Assembly: GCA_049603715.1 (NCBI GenBank)
Contig: JBMYSW010000019.1
Coordinates: forward strand, 8,290-72,289
Length of the DNA stretch: 64,000 bases
Source of the DNA: Pontibacterium sp049603715
GTDB taxonomy: Bacteria > Pseudomonadota > Gammaproteobacteria > Pseudomonadales > Balneatricaceae
Direction: 5' to 3'
Numbering within the stretch: position 1 is the stretch's first letter; every line of letters starts with the position of its first letter. Under the pieces are notes generated by a model. That model saw nothing but the letters and a program-made list of their open reading frames with translations. It ran no database searches and was not told the DNA's origin. Shown here piece by piece: positions 50,310-58,366 of the stretch. Made by a program: the position numbers and the translations under genes.

Positions 50310-51293
50310 TTACAAGCGACGATCAAGCGCTTCTAACCACGCTTTAGCTACCGCCTGACCACTGTGCCAAGCGCCCGCAGCCCCCTGATGTGCCAGCCAA
50401 TCACCACACACACCCAGCCGATCATCCCAGCTAAATAAGCAAGGCTCGCTTAGCTCGCTGATATGTTGAGCGTATAACCAACGGTGAGCTTTGCCACCCT
50501 CCAAAGTGATCCTCACGCCTTGATGGTGTAAAACGTCAGTTAACTCACGAGTTAGGTGTTCGTAAACTTGCTCTGCGGGTGCATCTTCATGAGCTAAGCT
50601 CCATTCGTCTGTCGCTTCGATAAACCAAGTTGTAGGCCCTTCTCGACCCGGCTTATCTGAGTTTTTAACAACCCGAGCCAACACAGGATGCTGCCCTTCT
50701 AAGCACTGCCAAGGTAACTCTTGGCTAGGCTCTCCTTGACAGACCACAACCCAAGTCACTTGTGTTTTTACCTGTTCGGCCCGCTTTGCAAAGCGCTGAG
50801 TCATTTCTAGTAGCGGCACCGCTTGTGGCGCGGGTGTCGCCACAACAACGCCATCAAAGTGCCCAAGGGCTTGGTCTTGCTCGTCTCGCAGCACTACGCC
50901 GGCTTCGTCTCGCCAAAGATAAGCAACACGGGTTTGGTTTTTAATTTCGGCACCTGCCAACAATGTGCGGGTAAAGGCGCTTTGTCGGCCCTGTGCCACA
51001 TAAGCAGGTAACTCTGCTTTGTAATCACCACTAAAGTCAGCAACATGAGTCGTCCAAGAAAGTAACGATGGCTGCTGTGCTAACCAATGTTCAAAATCAC
51101 CATTCCCTTCAGCACACAACCAAGGGTTACCTAGGTCTACGCTGGTTTCACCCACGCGTGCTGCAGCCATACGCCCACCCGTACCACGGCTCTTTTCAAA
51201 TACCGTTACCTTGTGCCCAGCGAGCATTAGTTGCTGCGCACAAACCGCACCGGACAAACCCGCTCCAATAATTGCGATAGACTGTTTACTCAC
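50310..51293 (-). CDS. Renalase-like FAD-dependent oxidoreductase
   Basis: 327 residues with the FAD-binding start SIAIIGAGLSGAVCAQQLMLAG...VTVFEKSRGTGGRMAAAR and the C-terminal segment GVCGDWLAHQGAAGAWHSGQ, typical of the NAD(P)/FAD-dependent amine-oxidase-like proteins related to renalase, which re-oxidise aberrant forms of NAD(P)H. Substrate not shown. Stand-alone gene. Confidence 0.88.
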   Translation of the reverse strand: MSKQSIAIIGAGLSGAVCAQQLMLAGHKVTVFEKSRGTGGRMAAARVGETSVDLGNPWLCAEGNGDFEHWLAQQPSLLSWTTHVADFSGDYKAELPAYVAQGRQSAFTRTLLAGAEIKNQTRVAYLWRDEAGVVLRDEQDQALGHFDGVVVATPAPQAVPLLEMTQRFAKRAEQVKTQVTWVVVCQGEPSQELPWQCLEGQHPVLARVVKNSDKPGREGPTTWFIEATDEWSLAHEDAPAEQVYEHLTRELTDVLHHQGVRITLEGGKAHRWLYAQHISELSEPCLFSWDDRLGVCGDWLAHQGAAGAWHSGQAVAKAWLEALDRRL

Positions 51294-51778
51294 CCTGCCC
51301 CCTGCTTAATGTGTGGTGCGTGCTATACTTTCACGCTCAGTAGATTCCATATAAAGCACAATCACAGCGAATGCCGTAGCCTTACTATTACGTAAAAAAG
51401 ACGGTCTAGATCAAGAAACATTAAGATATATTTGCATCACATTAAATGTATTGCTCTTATGAATAAACATCCCTCTCCTCAACGCGTTAGCGCTAGCGCT
51501 AGCCCTTTAAGCTTCACATCTAAAACCAAAAATAAACTAATAAAATATCCTTAAAACATTAAAATCATTAACTTATATAAGCCATTCAAACAATATTTCT
51601 CAGCTAACCCTTACAGTTAACCACTAACACTTGCCTTTATTTTATGCTTAACTGGTTATTGTATAAGCATTCACATACCTTATATCGAAAGCACGCAACC
51701 GCGTATCTGCGCGGTTACCGTAGGAGCCGCGCTTAAATTACGCGACTATAACCATGGAATAACGCAAGCGAGTGACGC
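51294..51778. other. 485-base intergenic region between flavoprotein and diguanylate cyclase
   Basis: Divergent promoters are expected here. The middle is A/T-rich, with a GCGCTAGCGCTAGC tandem near 51490. A hairpin AACCGCG (51697-51703) / CGCGGTT (51710-51716) lies about 65 bases before the cyclase start and would be in its leader. I tried to match this leader to c-di-GMP riboswitch classes and could not. No coding potential seen. Confidence 0.45.
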
Positions 51779-53359
51779 GTGGGTAAGAAACACGACTCAA
51801 AACACTTTTTGCAAATAGGTTTGATCGGCCTTGTGTTGGCTGCAGGCGCTCTATTGTTCTATCGCTACGTAGAGCTCAACCACCTTGTGCCGCAAACACA
51901 GCAGCAGGCCGTGAACGAGTTATTGGCGGTGAAGCATCAGCTCGAGCAATCACAACGGGCACTGCAACAGCTCGCGCGCTTACTCACCCCCGAACACCTT
52001 AGCCGTACGCAGTTAGAGCAAGCCAAGCGACTTCATCTCATAGCCTATGTGGACAACAGCCATTTTAAAGGTGTGCGTATTTACAAACAAAGCCAAGCAC
52101 TCAGTGGCTTACAAATCGCCGACCTGATACACACGCTGAGTCGAAACAGCTCCTCGTCTTCCGGGCTAACCGAACTTAATAGCGAACTTTACCTCGTCAG
52201 TATTACGCCGTACCAAACGGGTAAACTCCTTGTCGCCAGCCCATTACCCCTAAATGACCTAAGCTACAGTCAAAACTTTACACTAAGTGTGACCCTAGCC
52301 AGCCAAGCCTTAGCCAACAGTTTGGCGTTAGATACCCCTCGCTTTGACCAAATTTCTAGCAGCTTTGAACTTCCGCTATTACCTAGCCAACAACACCAGT
52401 CACCCCGCTACCTAAAGGTCACGGGTTATTTTCAAAACCCTGTTCGATTATCCTATCGATCCGACTACTTACTCACCGTCACCACCTTTATCAGTGTATT
52501 TGTCATCACTAGCACAGCCCTGGTGGTTCGTTCTAAACGCCGCTACGAAGCGCCTATTCGTCAACTTCACCAGCAGGCAGAAGATTACCTACAATCTGGC
52601 TCCAATTCGGCTTTTTACTTGCCTAACGAGCAGAGCCCCGTCGCACCACTGGCCAAAACAATGACCGCCATTGTTCGCAAAGTCGACGCAATGAAGCTTA
52701 CCTTAGAGGCCGAACGAAATCGCTTTATGGACGCGAGTTATAAAGATGCACTTACTAAGCTACACAACCGCCGTCATTTAAACGAAACACTCGACACCCC
52801 AAGCTACTGGTCTTATGAGCAACAGTGGGTGTTTATTTTGCTCGACATTGACCACTTCAAACACATTAACGACCAATACGGCCACGACATGGGAGATATC
52901 GTCCTGACGCAAATGGCCAGCCTCATCAAAACCACGTGTCGCAGCGAAGATATTTGTTGCCGTTGGGGAGGCGAAGAATTCGCCATAGTGTGCGAAGGTG
53001 TTTCAGTACGTATGGCCGAAAACCTTTGCGAGCGATTACGGAACCAGTGTGAGTTAAAAACCTTTGGCAACCGCCTTTACCCACTAAAAATCACCTTATC
53101 TTTGGGTTGGGTTGCATTCAAAACCCAAGGTAACGAAAAACTAGAGCAGCACTGGCTCGACCTATTTAAAGTGGCGGACCTTGCCCTATACGAAGCCAAA
53201 AATGGCGGTCGTAACGGTTGGGTGGGTTACCACAGCAACGGTGATATCGGCCAAACACAGCCCACCAACCTCGAACAACTGCACACACAAGTTCAAGCAG
53301 GCGAGCGCCAGCGCAGCAAGCACGCCCGCTTAAACGCTCCCCTTCAAAGCCTGTCATGA
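51779..53359 (+). CDS. Membrane diguanylate cyclase (GGDEF)
   Basis: 526 residues: transmembrane helix near the start (LIGLVLAAGALLFYRYVELN), periplasmic sensor region of about 200 residues, second helix (LLTVTTFISVFVITSTALVV), linker, and GGDEF domain (about 315-490) with active-site WGGEEF. An RSED I-site lies five residues before it, so product inhibition is likely. The start is a GTG with weak Shine-Dalgarno. Confidence 0.9.
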   Translation: MGKKHDSKHFLQIGLIGLVLAAGALLFYRYVELNHLVPQTQQQAVNELLAVKHQLEQSQRALQQLARLLTPEHLSRTQLEQAKRLHLIAYVDNSHFKGVRIYKQSQALSGLQIADLIHTLSRNSSSSSGLTELNSELYLVSITPYQTGKLLVASPLPLNDLSYSQNFTLSVTLASQALANSLALDTPRFDQISSSFELPLLPSQQHQSPRYLKVTGYFQNPVRLSYRSDYLLTVTTFISVFVITSTALVVRSKRRYEAPIRQLHQQAEDYLQSGSNSAFYLPNEQSPVAPLAKTMTAIVRKVDAMKLTLEAERNRFMDASYKDALTKLHNRRHLNETLDTPSYWSYEQQWVFILLDIDHFKHINDQYGHDMGDIVLTQMASLIKTTCRSEDICCRWGGEEFAIVCEGVSVRMAENLCERLRNQCELKTFGNRLYPLKITLSLGWVAFKTQGNEKLEQHWLDLFKVADLALYEAKNGGRNGWVGYHSNGDIGQTQPTNLEQLHTQVQAGERQRSKHARLNAPLQSLS

Positions 53360-53464
53360 TTTGGTAGTATCCCCTTCACTGGAGTGTCACAAGGGACGCC
53401 TAAGGTAGCTTTTTTATTTTTCTCCACCTTATTAAAAGCGACCACGACTTACCGAGGGAATATC

Positions 53465-55636
53465 ATGTTGGCTAAACCCCTAAATGCACTTGCCGCTGCC
53501 ATTGTTATTGCATCAATGAGCACTCCTGCGCTGGCAAACAACTTTAATCGCATTGCTAGCTTCCCAACAGCCAGCAACTTACCAAGCGATATTCCAGACG
53601 CAGAAACCTCTGCTGAAATTATTGCGGCCACCGCAGACGGCATGATGCTCGCCTACTCAGACAGCCCACTTGGCGGCATTGGCTTCTTATCACTTAAAGA
53701 CCCAAGCTCACCTAAAGCAGAAGGTTTTGTAAAACTAAGCGGTGAGCCAACGGCTGTTACTATTCTAGGCAATAGCGTATTTACTGGCGTAAACACCTCA
53801 TCAAGCTATACCGCGCCAAGCGGCTTTTTGGCGATGATCGATATCAACACAAAAACCGTTGCAGCAACCTGTGATCTTGGCGGCCAACCAGACTCAGTGG
53901 CAGCGGCCAAAGACGGCAGCTTTGTTGCGGTCGCCATTGAAAATGAGCGTGACGAAGATCTAAACGACGGCGAAATCCCTCAGCTACCGGCGGGTTACTT
54001 ATCTATCGTGCCACTAAAAAACGGCAAAATGGATTGTGCTGCCATTAAGCAGGTAAATTTAACGGACCTTGCTGATGTAGGCGCTGAAGACCCTGAGCCA
54101 GAGTTTGTTGATATCAACAGCAAAGGCGAAGTCGTCGTGACACTTCAAGAAAACAACCACATTGCCATTGTTAATGGTCATACAGGCGAGTTGGTTAATC
54201 ACTTCCCTGCAGGTGCTGTTACGCTGCACAACGCAGACGGCAAAAAAGATGGTGCGTTTAAATTTAACACCACGCTTGAAAACGTTGCGCGCGAGCCAGA
54301 CGCAGCTAAGTGGTTAGACGACAACCGTTTTGTAATTGCCAACGAAGGTGATTACAAAGGCGGCTCTCGTGGCTTTACCATCTTCCACAAAGACGGCACC
54401 GAGCTTTACGAATCAGGCCTCGACTTTGAATACCGTATTGCCGCAGCAGGCCACTTCCCAGATAAACGTGCTGGCAAAAAAGGCGGCGAGCCAGAAGGCC
54501 TAGAAGTTGGCGTATTTAACGGCGAAACCTACATCTTTGTTATGTCTGAGCGCGGCTCTGCTATTGGCGTTTACCGCGACACAGGTAAAGCACCAGAGTT
54601 TGTTCAGCTATTACCCTCTGGTATTGCACCTGAATCAGCTGTGGCACTGGGCAACCGTAATCTTATGGTGAGCGCGAACGAAAAAGACCTACGTGAAGAC
54701 GGCGGCATTGGCTCTCACGTTATGGTATTTGAGTACCAAAACGCAGCGGCTACTTACCCACACATTGAAGCGGTACGTGACGAAAGCGGCCTACCCATTG
54801 GCTGGGGCGCACTATCAGGCCTTGTTGCCGACGAATCTATAGCAGGCCAGCTTTACGCGGTAAGCGATAGCTTCTACAAGTCACAACCCACTATTTTTAA
54901 AGTTGATGCGACACAAACACCGGCTAAAATCACCGACGCCATTCGTGTTACCCAAGGCGGTAAAGCAGCTGAGAGCCTCGACCTAGAAGGCATTACCACT
55001 GACGGTAAAGGTGGTTTTTGGCTAGCATCAGAAGGCCGCACCGATAAAGACATTCCACACGCGCTGTACCGCACCAACGCCAAAGGCGAAATTGTTGAAA
55101 CCGTAAGCTTCCCACAAGCACTTCTCGACAACGAAATTCGCTTTGGATCTGAAGGCGTCTCTCGTGTAGGCGACACCCTGTGGATTGCGATTCAGCGCAG
55201 CTGGAAAGACGACCCAGAAAACACCGTGAAGCTGGTTTCTTACAACACTCAAACCAAAGCTTGGGGCGCGGTTCGTTACCCAACCGAAGCAGCAACACAG
55301 GGCTGGGTAGGCTTGTCAGAAATCACCATCAAAGGTGATAAAGCCTACATCGTTGAACGTGACAACCAAATTGGTGATGCTGCAAAAATCAAACGCCTTT
55401 ACAGCGTTAACTTGGCAGAGATGAAAGCAGCACCTTTGGGCAGCGAGCTACCACTGGTTAAAAAGACCTTGGTACATGACTTCATCCCAGACCTTAAAGC
55501 AACCAACGGTTTTGTTGTGGATAAAGTAGAAGGCTTTGCCATTGATGCCAAAGGCAACACCTTTGTTGTTACCGACAACGACGGTGTAGATGACAGCTCA
55601 GGCGAGACCCTGTTCTTCTCGATTGGTAAGCTTTAA
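53465..55636 (+). CDS. Secreted phytase/esterase-like beta-propeller protein
   Basis: 723 residues from the ATG at 53465 (GAGGG seven bases before), with a signal peptide ending PALA. The N-terminal 430 residues form a choice-of-anchor-I-like propeller (SVAAAKDGSFVAVAIENERD; FVIANEGDYKGGSRGFTIF), the C-terminal 290 an esterase-like activity of phytase domain (LDLEGITTDGKGGFWLASEG; RFGSEGVSRV). Probably periplasmic or surface phosphatase-type enzyme; activity unproven. Confidence 0.85.
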   Translation: MLAKPLNALAAAIVIASMSTPALANNFNRIASFPTASNLPSDIPDAETSAEIIAATADGMMLAYSDSPLGGIGFLSLKDPSSPKAEGFVKLSGEPTAVTILGNSVFTGVNTSSSYTAPSGFLAMIDINTKTVAATCDLGGQPDSVAAAKDGSFVAVAIENERDEDLNDGEIPQLPAGYLSIVPLKNGKMDCAAIKQVNLTDLADVGAEDPEPEFVDINSKGEVVVTLQENNHIAIVNGHTGELVNHFPAGAVTLHNADGKKDGAFKFNTTLENVAREPDAAKWLDDNRFVIANEGDYKGGSRGFTIFHKDGTELYESGLDFEYRIAAAGHFPDKRAGKKGGEPEGLEVGVFNGETYIFVMSERGSAIGVYRDTGKAPEFVQLLPSGIAPESAVALGNRNLMVSANEKDLREDGGIGSHVMVFEYQNAAATYPHIEAVRDESGLPIGWGALSGLVADESIAGQLYAVSDSFYKSQPTIFKVDATQTPAKITDAIRVTQGGKAAESLDLEGITTDGKGGFWLASEGRTDKDIPHALYRTNAKGEIVETVSFPQALLDNEIRFGSEGVSRVGDTLWIAIQRSWKDDPENTVKLVSYNTQTKAWGAVRYPTEAATQGWVGLSEITIKGDKAYIVERDNQIGDAAKIKRLYSVNLAEMKAAPLGSELPLVKKTLVHDFIPDLKATNGFVVDKVEGFAIDAKGNTFVVTDNDGVDDSSGETLFFSIGKL

Positions 55637-55687
55637 CTGCGATAAAGGCTCAAAACCAAAACAACGGCTATTAGCTGCGACCACTAA

Positions 55688-55727
55688 AAAGCCCCCTATC
55701 GCTTAGCGATAGGGGGCTTTGTTTTTA
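55688..55727. terminator. Bidirectional terminator
   Basis: AAAAAGCCCCCTATCGCT and AGCGATAGGGGGCTTTGTTTTT form a near-perfect long stem between the phytase-like gene and the convergent 167-residue gene. Confidence 0.9.
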
Positions 55728-55744
55728 ACTACAAATCACACGCC

Positions 55745-56248
55745 TTAGGCACTCGTGTCGATAATCGTTCCACTGGTAGACTCGTACGCCGACTGCAACA
55801 ACGTTGCCAAGGCTTCAAAGTCTATTTGATTATCTTCTGAGATCACCGTCGAAGTCGCTTCCTCACCGAACATACTGGTCAGCTCTTGCGCCAAACTTTC
55901 CACATCCATTGCCTCTTTCGGCGGCGGTGGTGGCGGAGGAGGCATCGCCCCAGACGAGGCCGTCATGCCTTCAGCATCATCCAATGCATCCGAAAGTAGC
56001 TCGGTCAATGCTTCGGTATCAATACCTTCATCGGTAAATACCGAAGCAACCGCCTCTTCACCAAAGCGCTCCGATAAGCTCGCTTCTAGATCACTGATCG
56101 AAAGCTCGCCTGACTCAACCGCCGAAATCAGCTGATTCGCTAGCTTTGTCGCGTCCTGAACGGCACTACTCGCCGCGTTTGACGTAGCGCCATAAAGCGC
56201 CTGCGTGCTGTAAAGATAGCCACTACTGCCCAAACTATTTATTGCCAT
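55745..56248 (-). CDS. Unknown protein with internal duplication and polyproline stretch
   Basis: 167 residues, acidic. Two similar units, SISDLEASLSERFGEEAVAS...IDTEALTELLSDAL (about 50-92) and DVESLAQELTSMFGEEATST...IDFEALATLLQSAY (about 114-156), are separated by a linker with eight consecutive prolines. The N terminus (MAINSLGSSGYLYSTQALYG) is Ser/Gly/Tyr-rich without a signal peptide. No family recognised; the shared F-G-E-E core suggests a small helical module used twice. Confidence 0.75.
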   Translation of the reverse strand: MAINSLGSSGYLYSTQALYGATSNAASSAVQDATKLANQLISAVESGELSISDLEASLSERFGEEAVASVFTDEGIDTEALTELLSDALDDAEGMTASSGAMPPPPPPPPKEAMDVESLAQELTSMFGEEATSTVISEDNQIDFEALATLLQSAYESTSGTIIDTSA

Positions 56249-56277
56249 AATATAACTCCATCTACCTGTGTTGGGAG

Positions 56278-56303
56278 CAGCGCGTCCTACCCCTCTCGCG
56301 CTG
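56278..56303 (-). promoter_or_regulatory. Leader hairpin of the duplicated-module gene
   Basis: CAGCGCG (56278-56284) and CGCGCTG (56297-56303) pair around a purine-rich loop in the 5' leader, ending about 30 bases before the ATG. Could modulate translation or mRNA stability; no riboswitch class recognised. Confidence 0.4.
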
Positions 56304-56610
56304 GTATGAAGTTAAAATACTAAACCCATTCGTGCTTAATCCAAGCCAAATCACCGACATTTACCAGACTTTACACTTCAGCTAACACTTAAATTTTGGG
56401 TATTGTTCATCTGTTTTTAGGCTATGCGTTTTAAACATCCACTGACGCAAATTAACGAACGGAGCACCGCTTTAAAACAATCGTTTGAATCTGTCCAAAA
56501 ACTGATCAAAAGCCCATGTTTTTAAAGAAAAAGCTATGGTAAGGTGGAACAATCGTTTGTATGAACTACCCTCTAGGGCTCGGGTAAACATCACACTTAA
56601 AGGACGCAAA

Positions 56611-58245
56611 GTGTTTAAAGGCGTAAAGCACTTATCTCATAACCAATCGTTACAGCAAATCTTAAATAGCGTAAGTGATTTCGTATCGTTTGTTGATACT
56701 CGCTTGGTTTATTGCGCGGTCAGTCAGAGCTTCGCGGATTATATGAGCCGACCCGCTAAAAGCATGGTCGGGAAAGAAATGCACAGCCTACACGCGAACT
56801 CAAAGTACCTAGACGACTTCATCAGGCATCTAAACGCCTCCCAAGGACAAGCCTTTTCGTTTGACAGTAAGCTCTCTTTTGAGCACCAGCCCGAACTTAT
56901 TATCAGCGTTGAAGTACAACCCAGCTTCAATAAAAGAGGCGCGTTGGTCGGTTATACCGTCACAGCACGGGACATCACCGACCTACAAGCATCAACGAAA
57001 GCGTTAAGCACCGAGCTATCGTTAGCAGAGACGATTGTTAAGCATTCGCCTGACCTTATCTTCTTAAAGACCCCTGAGGGCCGTTACCTTAGCTGTAACC
57101 CCACCTTTGCCCGCTTTGTGGGCGAAACTGAAGAAAACATTATTGGGCAAACCGATGCCGACCTAATGTCTGAACGCTCGGCTGCTTACATCGCCGAAAA
57201 AGACCGACAGGTACTGCAGTCTCGAGAAGCAAGTCACATCGAAGAATGGATTACTTATAACAACGGCGAACGCCGTTTAGTCGATATGCACAAGGTGCCT
57301 ATCATTGATGAACTTGGCGAGCTCGAAGGCTTGCTGGGCATCGGCCGTGATATCACCTCTGAGCACCTTGTCGCTCGTGAAAAGTTTCAAGCGGCATTGC
57401 TATTTGAGGCCACCTCAGACCCCTGCCTAGTGCTAGATGAAGAGGGTAACATTCAAGCAACAAACCCGGCGCTGGTTCAAACATTGGGTTACGCTGCCAG
57501 CGCCCTAGAGTCGATGAATGTGAGTCATTTTTTATATGACTCCAGTGGTGGCGCATCAGTAAAACAAGCACTCGAATCCGACGCCTGGCGCGGCGAACTC
57601 ATGGCCATCCACATTTCGGGTAAAGGCCTACCCTTTATGGCCTCCGTTAACCGCATCCCAGCCAGCGACCAAATTGGCGGCTATGTAATTATCTTGTCAG
57701 ATGCACGAACAGTGTCAGCCTTCAAAGAATCGCTACTCGACAAAGCGTATCACGATGCCCTCACTGGCCTTCCTAATCGCCTACTGCTCAATGCACGCAT
57801 TGAGCACGCCATGCGTCAGTCCTACCGTCACGCTTGCATTGTGGCTATTTTGTTTATCGACTTGGATAACTTTAAGCAAATCAACGACACCTATGGACAC
57901 CGTGTCGGAGATAAGCTCCTCGTGGCAGTCACCGAACGCCTAAAGGGCACGCTACGTCAAACGGATACACTCGCACGTTTGGGTGGTGACGAGTTTGTTG
58001 TGGTACTGGACCGCATTGCCCACGAAGGAAACGTAGTAACCGCAGTGGAAAAGCTCATTACGCAGCTATCGGATATGCCTTACCTCATCGAAGAAATGGA
58101 GCATTACGTCAGCGCCAGTATTGGGGTATCTATTTACCCCGAAGACGGCACCCAAGCCGGGCAGCTATTAGAATTAGCCGATGTTGCTATGTACCGCGCC
58201 AAACGCTCTGGTCGCAACCAATTCTGCATTTATCGTAACAGCTAA
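56611..58245 (+). CDS. PAS-domain diguanylate cyclase
   Basis: About 544 residues from GTG 56611, which has AAGGA six bases upstream; an ATG at 56536 in frame is the alternative. Three PAS-type domains in tandem (about residues 15-125, 140-260, 265-370), then GGDEF (about 375-540) with LARLGGDEFVVV and an RQTD I-site five residues before. No transmembrane segment, so it senses a cytoplasmic signal. Confidence 0.9.
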   Translation: MFKGVKHLSHNQSLQQILNSVSDFVSFVDTRLVYCAVSQSFADYMSRPAKSMVGKEMHSLHANSKYLDDFIRHLNASQGQAFSFDSKLSFEHQPELIISVEVQPSFNKRGALVGYTVTARDITDLQASTKALSTELSLAETIVKHSPDLIFLKTPEGRYLSCNPTFARFVGETEENIIGQTDADLMSERSAAYIAEKDRQVLQSREASHIEEWITYNNGERRLVDMHKVPIIDELGELEGLLGIGRDITSEHLVAREKFQAALLFEATSDPCLVLDEEGNIQATNPALVQTLGYAASALESMNVSHFLYDSSGGASVKQALESDAWRGELMAIHISGKGLPFMASVNRIPASDQIGGYVIILSDARTVSAFKESLLDKAYHDALTGLPNRLLLNARIEHAMRQSYRHACIVAILFIDLDNFKQINDTYGHRVGDKLLVAVTERLKGTLRQTDTLARLGGDEFVVVLDRIAHEGNVVTAVEKLITQLSDMPYLIEEMEHYVSASIGVSIYPEDGTQAGQLLELADVAMYRAKRSGRNQFCIYRNS

Positions 58246-58366
58246 TACCAAAGCCCTACCTTAGTTAAAATCATTACTCAATAATTGAGACACCGCGCCG
58301 TTAACCTAGCTGTAACAAAATGACACGCGTCAATTTTAATGCAGATTAACTTCAAGGAGCCGCTGC

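Noticed and set aside
51294..51778. GEMM-type c-di-GMP riboswitch upstream of the diguanylate cyclase
   Set aside because: The conserved GEMM core elements and paired stems could not be recognised; only one simple hairpin is supported.
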